Source: Bactrocera neohumeralis
Lineage: Eukaryota > Arthropoda > Insecta > Diptera > Tephritidae
Assembly (NCBI RefSeq): GCF_024586455.1
Contig: NC_065923.1
Location: 52,793,237 to 52,857,236, forward strand
Length of the DNA stretch: 64,000 bases
Direction: 5' to 3'
The notes beneath the pieces were generated by a model. It was not told where the DNA came from. It was given only the letters and a program-made list of their open reading frames with translations, and ran no database searches. Positions 24,616 through 36,775 of the stretch are shown here, in pieces (positions within the stretch are counted from its first letter, which is position 1; the number at the start of each line of letters is the position of its first letter). The translations under genes and the position numbers were made by a program.

Positions 24616-25149
24616 TCACGTGTCAAACACTTCTTGATAGTAAGGGATCGGGGGATATACAAAGCCATTCAATTTCGACAATGATGAAATTTTGTCTCTC
24701 CTCAAAGCCTGGCGACAGCTGGTGCATGCCAGCTCATTATTACTTCTGAATTCTGGAAATTTTTGTTGAATACGAATTTCATTTTCAACGGATAGAGTCT
24801 TCAAGTCATTTTTAAACCATAATCTATCACATACACAACACGTAAAACCGATTGGATTATTTATAAAATCACGGTGAAAGTTCTTATGTCCAGTTTTAAA
24901 CTTATTAAAGTCTGAATATTGTAATCGATCACCACTATGTACATCACAATCAGGAGGAGGATGAGTCGAAGTCGTTGCTAATAGTTCATTCTCTGGATTA
25001 TTTACACTATCGTCCACACTGTCACGTAAGAGGTTAGCACGTGTTTGCCTCTGTTCCCTTTTTTTCCGTTTTCTATTCTGATCACATCCTTCACTCGCCC
25101 GTTTTTTCTCCCGCCACGTTTTTGTCCTTTCTGCACCCGACTTCGGCAT
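24616..25149 (-). pseudogene. Truncated Helitron-type protein, N-terminal part
   Basis: An uninterrupted reverse-strand frame of 177 codons begins MPKSGAERTKTWREKK. A longer frame reaches 25374, but this Met fits the family better. Residues 1-50 are highly basic, as in the repeated charged leader of arthropod Helitron helicases. Near residues 108-125, NNPIGFTCCVCDRLWF carries the CxxC-x-RLWF motif that precedes the helitron_like Rep region. Near residue 155, CTSCRQALRRDKI gives a second Cys pair, and NGFVYPPIP follows. The frame stops at 24616, just before the domain would continue, so Rep and helicase are missing. It is the only trace of an autonomous Helitron in the window. An alternative is a domesticated short protein, which I think less likely. 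Confidence 0.65.
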
Positions 25150-25300
25150 ATTTGCACAAAACTCTCGATTTAAGTAATGAAGACACGCACAAAAACAAAA
25201 TACGTTGCTTATGATCACTGTGTTAGAAACCAACAGCTGTTTTCCGCGATCGCGACGCCGCCTGAACGCAGAGAATGACATGAAAGACAGAAAGTCTTCC

Positions 25301-25407
25301 GTCTCATTCTCGCACGATACACGAAGGCCTCTCACTCTCGCCCGATAGACGAGACGTAAGGTAGTCCGTCTCACTCTCGCTCGATTCCCGGAGGCCTCTC
25401 ACTCTTA
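25301..25407. repeat. CTCTC-rich imperfect tandem motif
   Basis: TCTCAYTCTCGCNCGAT occurs at about 25302-25317, 25331-25345 and 25369-25384, with a shorter form at 25396-25405. It lies 150-260 bp upstream of the reverse-strand Helitron frame. CTCTC/GAGAG is the core recognised by GAGA factor in Drosophila, so a promoter role is possible but inferred. Confidence 0.5.
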
Positions 25408-25949
25408 CTTACTACGTTAGAGCGAGCGTCACCAAAAAGGTTGCCGATCGAGATTTCAAAACCCTCCCATAAGAAGGTTTCACTTCAAAAATGTTTCAAA
25501 AACATTTGCTTTTCTTGAAAATGGATCAAACTTTTCAACGTGCATGATAAATGCCTCAAAGAGAAAGAAGCTTCATTGGTCCCGCCAATGTAATAACTAT
25601 GCACTAGTTCTTTTCAGAATCGCTAAAGTTTGTCTCAATGCCACTTAGCTTATTATTGATCGGAGCTATTGCGGAAGACCTTGATATTGTGTGGTAAGTC
25701 AGGAAAACATTCTTTTCTTATATGTATATTTATACATTGTATAGAGTATATCAAGTTAAGCGAGAATCATGTCATTTTAAAGTTCTATGGTAACTATAAC
25801 AATTCTATAAAAAACTATTTTTTTCCAACGGTACTTTTGCTACTATCGTAGATAGTAAGAGGAATGCTCTGAAAACGGTCTGTCATTGCTATAAAGACAC
25901 TCATACCGATTTGTGCCCTTTAGAGTTATAAATTAATTTTATTAAATTG
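25408..25949. other. Unassigned DNA
   Basis: No gene or element identified between the tandem motif and the Tc1 relic. Confidence 0.35.
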
Positions 25950-26510
25950 TGTTAGCTAATAGGAGAATGCCGCGCAAAAGTATACTTGACTATGAAGAGA
26001 AAGGAGTAATAGACGGTTCGAAAGAGCTGCGATATTTTTCAAAGCGCCATTTCGGCAAAGGCTCACTTATGGTATGGGGCGCATTTTCAAATTCTGGGAC
26101 AGTACCGTTGGCATACTCTTCTTGCCGAATGAATAGTTCCAAGTCCAGGAAGTTTTAGAAAATCTGCTACTCCATATACACAGTCATCCGCTAAAATCTT
26201 TCTCTTTTCAACAAGACAACGCAAGAATCAATACGGGTAGTCAACGAAAACGTAGCTTCGACGTAAAAATAACGATCTTTTGGAATGGCCAGCTTGTTCT
26301 CCCGATATAAGTCCTATTGAGAAACATCTGGAGATGGCTGATGAGAAAGATTTACAAGAATTATTGTCAATTTAATGAGAAACTGGGCTGAAAACAGCCA
26401 TTTTGGATACATCGGCTTTATTAACCCCAGAAAAGCTTTTTCATTACACCAACTCAATGCCAAATCTAATTTTCGCACTTATTAATAGTAATGGAAAAAC
26501 AATAAATTAT
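25950..26510 (+). mobile_element. Tc1-like transposase relic (C-terminal half)
   Basis: GKGSLMVWGAFSNSGTVPLA near 26055-26115 is the conserved Tc1 catalytic-core segment. FQQDNARIN near 26208 holds the second catalytic Asp, and SPDISPIE near 26298 ends with the Glu that marks the DDE triad of Tc1 elements (mariners have Asp). NIWRWLMRKIYKNYC and TPEKLF-like pieces follow in other frames. The DNA-binding half is missing, and at least three frameshifts and stops are present. Confidence 0.75.
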
Positions 26511-26624
26511 TAAGGAAAAATAAAAATGTGTTTCTATTCTTTTTGCGTGGTGAAAAGGTTGTCTTTATAACAATGAAGCACTGTTTTCAATGCATTCCGT
26601 CCGTCTTGTGTGGGAAACTTTTAT

Positions 26625-27290
26625 ATCTGACAAGATGTCCGTCGGGGGCCGTCGCCCGGGCGCAACGTCTTGGGGCGGCAAAACGATCTTCGCTGTTTTC
26701 TAATATTCAGAAAAATATTTCAACAAATTTTTTTACAAAATTTATTATAAAAGATAAAGAGTTGTACACTCACAATGTAATAATCTGAATAACAATGAAA
26801 AATATTAATTTTTACTCGAATACTCTTCAGTCTTTGAATTTGTCTTACATCTTTTGGCTTATATCTTTCTTAAAAATAGTGATAGAACTTAAAGATGCAC
26901 TTTTCTAGCTTTGTCTAGCGACGTGTCACTCTCACAGTTACCCTATGCTTTGAAAGTAACAAATACTTTTATTCTCCAAGTTTTCAAAAATGGTATTTAA
27001 AAACTCCAATTCGGGCAAAAATTCCTGCAAATTGTGTCAAAAGTGTACAAGATATAGGGCGAAAATGGGTTTTTTCTATGGCTTTTAATAAGATGTCGAA
27101 AATTTACTATCAATTTCCTCAAAAACCGTATTGTGAGAATTTTGGAAGATCAGAATTAATATCGAAGATATTTTGTAAAAAATCACTTTTGTTCGAACCA
27201 CCTCATGAAACTTGAAGGTAGGTAGATAAAGGGGGGCGGCAGAACATCCTTGGCCCCGAGCGCCCGAAGTTGTAGCTACGCCACTGCTTG
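26625..27290. mobile_element. Possible DNA transposon bounded by GC-rich ends
   Basis: Two unusually GC-rich patches in AT-rich DNA face each other: 26641-26681 (CGCCCGGGCGCAACGTC then GGGGCGGCA) and 27231-27287 (GGGGCGGCAGAACATCC then GTAGCTACGCCACTG). The outer GTGGCGTAGCTAC-like text is common at termini of insect DNA elements. The two patches match only loosely as inverted ends and the interior has no transposase. This is a tentative call. Confidence 0.3.
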
Positions 27291-29354
27291 TAGGCAAACA
27301 TCTGGTTATGAGTTTTTCTTGGCTGTTTCGTGAAAAAAGGCTGCTGGGAATAGTGACGTTCCTATTGAGTGTCACAGAGTCCAATCCTTTCGTTCGAAGG
27401 TTCTTCAAGAATTTGTTAATCTTTGGCTTAGTGAACCATCATGGAAACGTCTATGCAAATGGGCTTTTATTGTAAATATAGGTTTTGGGTATGGTTTCTT
27501 ACATTCATAAAGTAAAATATTCGTTAGTTCCTACGGAAATGTTAAATTTTTAGCCTGACTCAAGCCTAGTTTCATCCATACTTTAGAATTTCCCTGACCT
27601 TGACCTTATTCGCTGTTTCTGAAATACGTAAAAACATTTAAGATGTTATAGATAGGAGCGCCCTTAACTTCCGCTTGGTAGGTTGGTTAAAGATTGTAGT
27701 AGCAGTATTCAATTAGCAAATGAGAAAATCATCTATCAAGATCTATGTCTTTTTAATCTTCTTTAGCTAATCAGTTCTCACAATAAGGTCGAATAGCCGC
27801 AGTCAAAATGGTGAGATATCTCTTTGCTTAGTGGACCCATAGAATTTTAATATATCATAAACATTGTACATTGACTCCTTTTCTTGTTTATTCTACTTTA
27901 TATGACCTCTGTTTCATGTTCACGAAAAGAGCGCTAACTCTTCATTTCAATGCTATCGCCCATTTTTATTTCTGTAGCCAGGAAATCAAGTGCACCATCA
28001 GGCAGATGCACAGAAGCTAAAACAGTTGCTTCACAACCGTAAATTATTACTTATATTTGACCCTCATCTTTTTACAATCAGCTCAATTCAAAACTATGCG
28101 TTTCACAATTATATTTACTGTTTGTGGAGAAAATTTCAAGGCAACCACTCAACGTTTCACTTTCAAGGTCAAGCGATATGCTCATAATAAAAGATAGATT
28201 GCAAATATTTACCAATTTTGCATTAACGCTTCCCATATCCAGCCAGCTCACCACTCACACCCCAACCACTTTTTATATGGACCGTTATGTATGAACACCA
28301 GTTTCCTTGCTGCTTACCATACTTCGGATTTTACTACTCTCACTTTTAATAGTTACCACAGCCACCAGTTTATGGCATGTGGCAGCGGTTTTTGCCTTCG
28401 TTTTTCCGGGTAGTAACTTGAAACTTGGCTCGAGTGGGCAAAAACAAAAGCGAACAGAAAATTGTGCAAACTCAACTCAAGCCACAAAAATTTCATTGCA
28501 ACTTTTCGCAAAATGGGCAACAGCAATTTTAGAGTGCGGAGAGTCTACGCCATCTTCTGGTCTTCGTGGACCAGCGCAATTTCATTACACACTTCAAGTG
28601 CGCAAGCATTCCAGTTGGCATATTTCAGTTTCTTTTTTTTCGTTTACATTTTGATGGAATAAAATTTAAGTTATATAAGCGTAAGTGGAATTTTTATTTA
28701 CTTTATTTATTTAAAGTATAAAACGATTTTCTTTGCTAGGGCGTGGATCGGAGAGGAATGCTTCGTAATTTCATTGAAGACATATTTGCTTTGCGGTTGT
28801 ATTGCCTCTTTCGTTGATATGAGATGAGCACCAAGGGCAGTAGATCTGCTGTGCAGCAAGTAATCGATAAATACATTTAAAATAGCTTAGAATTAGCTCG
28901 TTTTCTTTATGAACATGAACTCGACTGTAAGAGTTCTTCGATGACAGTTTTTATTTGGAACAGAGCAGAAATTAATCGGTAACTAGTAGTTCAAAAAGTT
29001 CGATCAAGCATCTAGGCCTAAGAGAGAGACAAATCATTTAGCCACAAAACGACAAATTTCTGTTTTCAAAATATTAGATCTCAATATCTTTATCTCATTC
29101 AAAAATTTTTGCACTGAAATGCCAATGCATTGAGTCTCGTGCCTTCGATGAAAGTCTTCTCTAATTCTACCATGAATATTTATACGACTTTTTGCATTAC
29201 TAGAACTTACAAGGCTTGCCCATAATCTCTATTTCAATAAAATTTCCTTCATTTCGAAAAATAAACTTGTAAAGCTTTCGATATTAGATTATAATTAGCT
29301 CCTACGAGTTTATTTGAGGGTTAATCGGTCGATACGAACCTATCTACCAACAAT
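27291..29354. other. Unassigned DNA
   Basis: No gene is supported. A 115-codon frame at 28307-28654 opens with a hydrophobic stretch resembling a signal peptide, but the rest has no motif and is overlapped by another frame at 28462-28662. Confidence 0.4.
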
Positions 29355-29841
29355 TAAGAAAGGGCTAACTTCGGGTATAACCGAACATTTCATACTTTTG
29401 CAACCTGCAAGGAATAAAGCCTTGGTAATACCTTTGGGTACAAAAGGCTTATTAGTTATGTGGGGCCTAGGGCAAGTTTTCACCTGATTTTATTCATTCT
29501 AAGCACAAAGATGCACCGTTATAAGAGAAACATGCTCTCTCAATTTAAGTTTAAGTTTAATATCTTTATATTAGGTATATGGAGGATAATTTAAATTATA
29601 CATATATCTTCCACTTTTTCGGTAAAGAGTCAACTATAGGGATCGGGGTCCGCATTCGGTACCTACAGGCTTGAAAAGTTCTTCTTCGATGCGGCAATTT
29701 TTAGTCATAAGGTGGTCGCGGAAAACTATAGCCCGTTCTATAAATTTCTTCTTGATTTATATATTGGTAAGTGAAAAAATATTATGGAATGGAAAATTGT
29801 TTTGTATGGGAATAGTCTAATTTAGCCCAATTTCACACTGT

Positions 29842-29851
29842 GATATAGGAC
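29842..29851. repeat. Left target-site duplication of the RTE insertion
   Basis: GATATAGGAC here is repeated exactly at 30501-30510, directly flanking the LINE. Confidence 0.85.
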
Positions 29852-30500
29852 AAGGAAGCACAGAAAATGGGTCTGGCAATGAACGAGGGCAAGACGAAAT
29901 ATCTCCTGTCATCAAACAAACAGTCGTCGCACTCGCGACTTGGCACTCACGTCACTGTTGACAGTCACAACTTCGAAGTGGTAGTCGTTTCGTCTATCTT
30001 GGAACCAGTATCAACACCAACAATAATGCCAGCCTCGAAAACCAACGCAGGATAACTCTTGCCAACAGGTGCTTGCTACTCCGGACCGAGTAGGCAATTG
30101 AAAAGTAAAGTCCTCTCTAGACGAACAAAACCAAACTATATAAATCACTCATAATTCCCGCCCTGCTATATGGTGCAGAGGCTTGGGCGATGACAGCAAC
30201 CGATGAGTCGACGTTGCGAGTTTTCGAGAGAAAAGTTCTGCGAAAGATTTACGGTCCTTAGCGCGTTGGCCACGGCGAATATCGCATTCGATGGCTGTAT
30301 GAGATACATATATGACGACATCGACTAGGAAGAGGAAGACCTCCACTCCGTTGGAAGGACCAAGTGGAGAATGACCTGGCTTCGCTTGGAATATCCAATT
30401 GGCGCTACGTAGCGAAAAGAAGAAACGACTGGCGCGCTGCTGTTAACTCGGCTATAATCGCGTAAGCGGTGTCTACGCCTATTAAGAAGAAGAAGAAGAA
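29852..30500 (+). mobile_element. 5'-truncated RTE-like LINE inserted in copy A4
   Basis: The insertion holds the C-terminal part of a LINE polyprotein downstream of the reverse transcriptase active site: QKMGLAMNEGKTKYL at 29860-29900, SSHSRLGTHVTVDSHNFEV, then SRQLKSKVLSRRTK, and in shifted frames the DESTLRVFERKVLRKIYG-type region. It ends with the family's 3' sequence (TATAATCGCGTAAGCG) and an (AAG)n tail at 30483-30500. The 10-bp target duplication GATATAGGAC flanks it. Frameshifts and stops are present. Being 5'-truncated with a short simple-repeat tail, it looks like ordinary target-primed reverse transcription. Confidence 0.85.
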
Positions 30501-30510
30501 GATATAGGAC
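30501..30510. repeat. Right target-site duplication of the RTE insertion
   Basis: This is an exact copy of GATATAGGAC at 29842-29851, placed directly after the (AAG)n tail. Confidence 0.85.
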
Positions 30511-30810
30511 TATTAGAAGAATGTTATACACCAAATTTGGTTACAATCGGTCAAGCAGGCCCCAAGATATGTGACTTTACCTAAAAGTTGGCGGTGCCCC
30601 GACCGTCGTTCGATTTGGAGACCGGCTCGTATAAAGTCGTCCCACACCTCGGAGGTAAAATTTAGTGTATCCGTTATCCGCCCATCTACGAACTTGTCCA
30701 ACGTTTTTCGCCAGGCTACACGTCTCATTACGATATTTCAATTTTTACTAAAGTTACAGCTTGCACAGTCAGACAAACGAACGGAGGGGCAGACGGACAG
30801 ACAAATTTGA

Positions 30811-32868
30811 ACCAAAAAGTACCAAATCCGTTCTAAATATTTTATTATTGAGCTACCCGAAACTGATGTTTTCATCTATATCATCAAATCCTTAGGACTT
30901 TTTACTTTGACTTAATCGTTCAAATTTTAATGGAAGTCTTCTAAGTAATGCCAAAAATAATGGAAAATGGACGGATGTATGGTCAAGATATCAATAAAAT
31001 TCTAGTTTATACTTAATGAGCGGATTCAGCACTGCATAAATAGCGTACACGTTTCAACGGTTTCTTCCTAATCTTATAATAACTTTACTCTATCTTAGCA
31101 TATTATATAATTAATGTTAAAACATTGAGACTTTACACCCTCACCCTTATACCTAGGATTAGTTTAGCTTTGAAAAGATTACAACTGGGGTCCATCATAA
31201 GAGCGGTTGGGGGTCTGCGCAGAATGTTAAATGTACTTTTTCCGTTTACAGAAGTCAAAAATTGTATTCGAAGTATTTCGATCTATAATGAGATATGTAT
31301 CTTTCTTACCATCTGACATTCAATTTTCCTTTTATCAAGAATTACAATCGAGCCAAGAGCTTATGGGTTCTCAAAACCACTACAAAAAGGCGACGGGCAT
31401 TATTGTTACCTAGCTTCTTCCTAACGGAAAGCGCATAATCTGAAAGAAGACAATTAATACATTTGCTTGTTTCTAAGAATGCCATCAAATGTGGACTTAG
31501 GTACATAACTTCTGAACTTTCCGAGTAATAAGAAATATATGAGACTCACGTGGCTTTAAGAATTTCCAAAATATTTTTGTAGGATGTTGCCGATTTGTCA
31601 GCCCTTGGCCGTGTACGTAGAAACGACTGCCATAGAAATGCATAGGAGCACGGCTACTTATTGCTTTAAGAGCGCAGATAGTTTTATTTAAATTCCCTTA
31701 CTCAGATACTCAACGCTTGAATGAGGTTTGGCGTACACCCAAACGAAACTTTAGCGCCTGACATTAAATCGTGTAGAGCAGCTGTCGTAAAGCATATCGC
31801 TTACCAGATACGGTGCTTGCACCAAGGCAACTCGCTTTTATGCACTCCATATAATTCCCGTAATTCCGCAATGTACTTCGTTAATCTCCTGCCATCCCCG
31901 CGCCAACTGCCTTGCCCAGCCGCATAAGTTAGCTCCGCGCTCATGATGGCCGAAAACTTTAATCCACTTACCGCGTATAAATCCTTAATGCAACTTTTTC
32001 GCGTTGAAACTCGAAAACACAGAAGCACGAAAAAACAGCAAGTTTGCAGTTGCCACCAACACCAAAACAACGTAATGCCAAGTGCCAGCTGTAATAGTGA
32101 ACAGCTGCGGCTGTGTGTGGCTGTCGCGACGCTTAAAATTCACCTTGAAATGTGAAATGCGAAACTTTGGGACGCGCTCGAAACTCGAAACTTTTACGCG
32201 TTTTTCACTTTTCTGTGCACTTGCAGCACTCTGTGCCTGACCAAGACCCGTGACGACCCTACCGACGCCACCGACCGGGCAGCCTGAGCGCGCAACTTGC
32301 TGCACCTGTGTAGGACAACTATAAAAATTGCACATGCAACAACCAAAAACTCTCGGCCGCAAGTGCATCAAGTGCGTTTTTTCGCAACGGCTTTGCGTCG
32401 CTCATTCTCAAGTGTCTTGCTCATTAAATATTGCAGCTTCAGTGGATGCATTGCATTCTTCTCATTCGATCTCACAATCCCCTGCGCTTAAGCTGGAGCT
32501 CGGCGCTGGCAAATGGATCTTAGCGACAATAAAAATAGATAGCTCTTTGAAGTGGAATGTAGAACGGAGTGGTGTCAGGGTAATGGATGTGTGTGCGTTG
32601 GTCAAAGATAAATTGACGAAAAAGTGGCAAAGCAAAATTAAAAGTTTCAAATAAATGATCTGCTAGTGATATGGCGTGAAGAAAAGTTTGAAGCGGAAAA
32701 AAATGAAAATCTGTTAAGATACTTCGGCGTCGGTATCGATGTGAAATGTCCAAGCACACATTTATTGGCACTGAAGTTTGAATTTAATCTCGATATTTAT
32801 TTTATCAAGCAGCGCCGCCAGTATAGCTGCGCCAGCTTCAATCTTAGCTGAGTTATTTTACTTTTGCG
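30811..32868. other. Unassigned DNA, GC-richer from 31.7 kb
   Basis: No gene is supported. 31690-32650 is GC-richer with overlapping frames on both strands (for example 128 codons on the minus strand at 31985-32371) and no motif. It is a candidate for conserved non-coding or untranslated exon sequence only because it lacks repeats. Confidence 0.4.
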
Positions 32869-33306
32869 TCATCTTTTCAATCCCCAATATTTTGCACATG
32901 TATTTGTTGGTAACAACTGACTATATAAAGCCACTTGAGGACAATTTTTGTGCTTGAGAGGATATACCACTTTTATGGACTTTTCGTTATTGATACCAAT
33001 GTTCCATTTGATGAGGCACTGCTTGTCGGACATCAAGGAACACAGCAGAACGGTATTTATTATTTTCCATCGTATCAGTGATAAAGTGCTCTGCCCTATT
33101 ACTTTGTTCAATTGTGCCATGCAATTTTCTGATTGATTGGAAATAAGCTGTTTATCTTCCAATACTTTAGAGTTAATTACCAGTAGTCTAATTGGTCGAC
33201 AAGGATTACCCAGATGTTCAGGTTTTCCGGGTTTATAAATTAATATAACCTCAGTATATTTCCACTGTGATGGGAATTGACAAAGTCTCAGCATTCCGTT
33301 CAATAT
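32869..33306 (-). mobile_element. Jockey-like LINE reverse transcriptase relic
   Basis: A 144-codon reverse-strand frame is the fingers region of a Jockey-type reverse transcriptase: NGMLRLCQFPSQWK, VILIYKPGKPEHL and CRPIRLLVINSKVLE (the family motif has Tyr instead of the first Cys). Downstream similarity becomes patchy and ends in a segment like VALYSQLLPTNTCAKYWGL, which belongs after the active site. The palm with its YADD box is therefore deleted. Its 5' edge abuts the mariner at 33309. Confidence 0.7.
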
Positions 33307-33308
33307 AA

Positions 33309-34174
33309 GATGCGTTCCAAAGTAAACAGGACTTTTTGAATCTAGCGCCCCCTGGTGGCGCCATCTATATGTCGACTGGTGCGTTAGAATCTGCTATCTT
33401 TATCGATTGTCCAGTGACATGACATTTCATAGATTGGAAGTGAAGTTATTGCGTTTTGTCAGTATGTTTGTGTTATCGGTGCGAAAATGAGCCTCGAACA
33501 AAGAGCCAACATTAAATTTTGCTTAAAATTGGTAAAACTTTTACCGAAACATTTCAATTGTTGAAACAAGTTTATGGCGATGATTGCCTATCCCGTAGCA
33601 GAGTGCACGAGTGGTTTCAACGTTTTCAAAGTGGTCGTGAGCACATAAATGACGATCAACATGTGAGCCAATCAAAATCCGTGATCACCGGAAATTCCAT
33701 CGAAACTGTGCGTAAATTCATCAAAAATCAGCCGAAATCATGATTGAAATTCGTGGAAATGGAATTGAACATCTCCAAAACATCGATTTATCGCATTCTG
33801 ATCGAACATTTGGTCTTACGAAAGGTTTGTGCACGGTTTGTTCCTCACAAACCTACTGACGACCAAAAATTGCTTAGAATCCAACATTCGAAGGACATTT
33901 TGTGACTGATTATTTGACCAAAAATCACATTTTTCCCTTTATTCACCTGATATGGCACCGTGCGACTTCTTCCTTTTCGGAAAAATGCATTTGCCTATGA
34001 AAGGAATGCGTTATGCAGACGTAGAGGCCATTCAAAAGGCTTGCACCGGAATACTGGCGGCCATACCGGCCAACGAGCTAAAACACTCGTTCGACATGCT
34101 TTTGGACCGTGCAAGAAGCTGTATTGAAGCCGACCCATTTGTTCTGTTTTTTAAGTTTATTTTGGAAGACACCT
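33309..34174 (+). mobile_element. Mariner relic with both ends, central deletion
   Basis: Terminal repeats are recognisable: TTCCAAAGTAAACAGGACTT from 33315, and the complement TTTATTTTGGAAGACACC at its right end. The start codon is at 33487 (MSLEQRANIKFCLK). A frameshift near 33527 leads to IGKTFTETFQLLKQVYGDD and SRSRVHEWFQRFQSGRE. After a stop at 33741, SKTSIYRILIEHLVLRK and ARFVPHKPTDDQKLLRIQ follow. The frame then jumps to DYLTKNH and YSPDMAPCD-type text near 33945, so the block with the first two catalytic residues is gone. MHLPMKGMRYADVEAIQ and ANELKHSFDML close the protein. It is the better reference for the copy at 10.2 kb. Confidence 0.85.
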
Positions 34175-34454
34175 TGTACTTTGACAATCATGTTGATTAC
34201 CGTTTCGATCAAACGCATTAATTCTGTTATAACCTGGTGATTTATTGTTGTCAATGCTTTGATCTACTCCTGCACTTCTACAGCATCTATTTCAGCGATC
34301 GGAAATTCCATTTGACAAGCAACATCCAAAAAATGGCTGACTATTGCATTGATGGTTACATCACTACACTGTTTAGGTCAAAACGTGATGTGTGGAAAAC
34401 TCCTCGGCTTTCTCTACATTGGGCTGTCGTCAGCAAGTAGCGACGTTAAACACA

Positions 34455-34580
34455 CCGGACGTTGTCCGCCTGTCTATACATAAGCGAACTAGACACTCAG
34501 TTTTTGAGATATCGATCTGAAATTTAGCACACGTCTTTTTCATCTCAAGAAGCTGCTGTTCTTTTCTGTTTTTTACTCAA
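34455..34580 (-). mobile_element. Family B fragment
   Basis: GTCCGCCTGTCTATACATAA (remains of the GTCY tract and TA run) followed by GCGAACTAGACACTCAGTTT and a TCTCAAGAAGCTGCT region match copy B1 at 7670-7770. Head and tail are missing. Confidence 0.6.
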
Positions 34581-34599
34581 GTAAAAGAGTACCCAAACA

Positions 34600-36671
34600 A
34601 TAATAGACTAAAAAGTTTTTTTTTTAACAAGCTCAATAAATACCTGAAGCTTAGTTTTTCAGCTTTCATTTTCGCAGAAGAAAAGTTTATGTGCACATTA
34701 TCGCTATAAACAAAATTTTTTTAGTCGCGTAAAAAGTATTACAACTGATATATAAATACATTTTATCCAAGAATTGTTCAGATTTAACGCTTTACTTAAT
34801 TTTTTATTTAATGCTTTACAATTAAATATAAACACCCGCCAAATGGCTTTAATTACAATTCGTGCCACACTTACTTCAGAAAGGAGCAGATATAATTTCT
34901 TTGGTTAATATGTATGTTACAACAAATTTTGTTATTTTTTCTGGTTTCGAATAAAAATACAAGTTGCACACATTAAATGATTAAAATATCAGCTTTCGCA
35001 CGTCAGCAGACAATTAGTTAATGAAATAACTCAATAAACGCAAGCAACTTCACGACGGCCTAGAACAACTTAGAAATCACTCATACGCCATGTAGTACGT
35101 ACACAAAAATACTGCGCTGTGTAGGAGTCTGCCAACTTGCAGCCATCATTTAAATATTTAATTTCATTTCGCTGTCAACTCATGTCGCAAACTTTTCGAA
35201 GAGTTCGCTCGCCGTGCGAATTCAAGTGAGCGGAGCATGAAAGTGAAGCGATTTCTTCGAACCAGCGAGTGTCTGTTTGTAGGGCAGATACGCTGCATTA
35301 CGACCAATCTGAAAGGCTGAAATTGTATATTGAAAATGTTTCAAGTTTTTAAATAAACTCTAAGAAACACACACTCAGACATACTTCTGCTCGCATACTC
35401 GCATTGCTGGCGTTGCCACTTTAAGTTTGCACATTTTTGGCTTTTACTTACGCTTTTGTTTCACTTGTTGTTGCTGTTGCTGTTGCTGCCGCTGCGTTGC
35501 TGTCACATCCGTATCAGTTTCAATTTTCATCAACATACAAATGAGCTTGTCATTTATGTAGTTTCTACTCCTTAGGTCCCTCGAAGGACCTCTTTAGCGC
35601 GCAAGCGCACACACACAGGCTCACTTGTAAGCGCGTGTAGTTACAACAACCTACTGCTTTTTCTTTTTTTTGTAATTTCTTGTTCTTACAATGTGCTTGA
35701 CTGGCTACCCGCGTTAGCCATGTCATTATTGTTGTTGCTGCATCTTCGTCAACGTCCTTGTTTGGCATTAAGTAAATATTAAGTTTTGCATTCATCGGGC
35801 TCACCGCGTGCTGTACCCTCTGCACCCCGCTTTAGCCTTTGTTTTGCATATCTTTCATGTTTAAAGTTTGCCCGTATATTTTAGTTGCCACATTGTGTGG
35901 CAACTTAGTTTCTGTCCCCATTTTGCTCATACTTCTACTGCATTCTTCCTTCGGACATCTTCACTTTCATTTGATATTCGTACTCGTCGTTTGACAGCGG
36001 CAAAAATGTCATAGAAAAGTTTAAAATTATTTTGGCGGCCGCCTTGTGTGCCATATATTCGCACAAGCCCGGCAACACTGAACACACACACCCACACACA
36101 TATACTCTCTCAGTTCAGAAGAAGAAGTTTTTGTCTTGGAAACTTCCGCCTTAATTTGCAAAACTTTCTCGGACGCACACACTCCCACACCCGGCCAATC
36201 CAAAATATATATCCACTTCTTGCCCTCCGCTACACTCTACGCTTCATTGCATCACTTCCTTGATAGTTGCTCCGGCGCATCTTGATAAAGATTCAACAAC
36301 GTTGATCCCAATTCCAACCATTCCTCTGCTCGCTACCGAAAGCTGCGCGACAGTTGGCAGCACTGGACAGTATGCTTAATGCACTGCTATCTACGTACCT
36401 ACATATATGCCATGCTGTGCGGACACCTTCACATGTCGCTATTCTTCAGAGCGATCGAACAAATATACTTACTACAAGTTTAATGTCTTGTCTCTCAAGT
36501 ACCTGCGAACAATATGCAGCCGTTGCCTCTTACCTCCAATATTTATGTTCGCACATAGTTTGGTTGGTAGCTTTTGAAAGTTTGCGCACTTGCATATATA
36601 TATGTATACTACACACACAAAAGGAAGCACGAGAGTAGTTTGTGCCCATTAGGAAGAGGTGCGCTTGCATT
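34600..36671. other. Unassigned DNA with GTT/GCT and CA simple repeats
   Basis: No gene is supported. A GTT/GCT run lies at about 35466-35498 and CA tracts near 36080-36101. 35000-36640 lacks transposon similarity. Confidence 0.4.
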
Positions 36672-36760
36672 CTACGAGGGGAAGTAAAAAATTTCGCAAC
36701 TATCAATACATCGGAAAGTTTCAAATATAACTCGTCAGTGTCCTTCACTATTTCTCTTTA

Positions 36761-36775
36761 TCTCTCTCTCTCTCT
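36761..36775 (+). repeat. (TC)n microsatellite
   Basis: There are seven and a half TC repeats, followed by a pyrimidine-rich run to about 36800. Confidence 0.85.

Larger units (their letters stand above)
29355..30810 (+). mobile_element. Family A element, copy A4, split by a LINE
   Basis: The head hairpin is present at about 29369-29384 (TTCGG and CCGAA arms), with CATACTTTTGCAACCTGC after it. The element continues to 29841, is interrupted by an RTE-like insertion at 29852-30500, and resumes at 30511. A reduced GACG/GACA tract lies near 30764-30802. The tail hairpin is lost. Removing the LINE and one copy of its 10-bp target duplication restores a contiguous element. Confidence 0.7.

Noticed and set aside
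28307..28654. 115-codon frame with a hydrophobic, signal-peptide-like start
   Set aside because: The rest has no recognisable feature, another frame overlaps it, and no splice or transcript evidence is available.
31985..32371. 128-codon minus-strand frame
   Set aside because: Overlapped by plus-strand frames and without any domain-like pattern.
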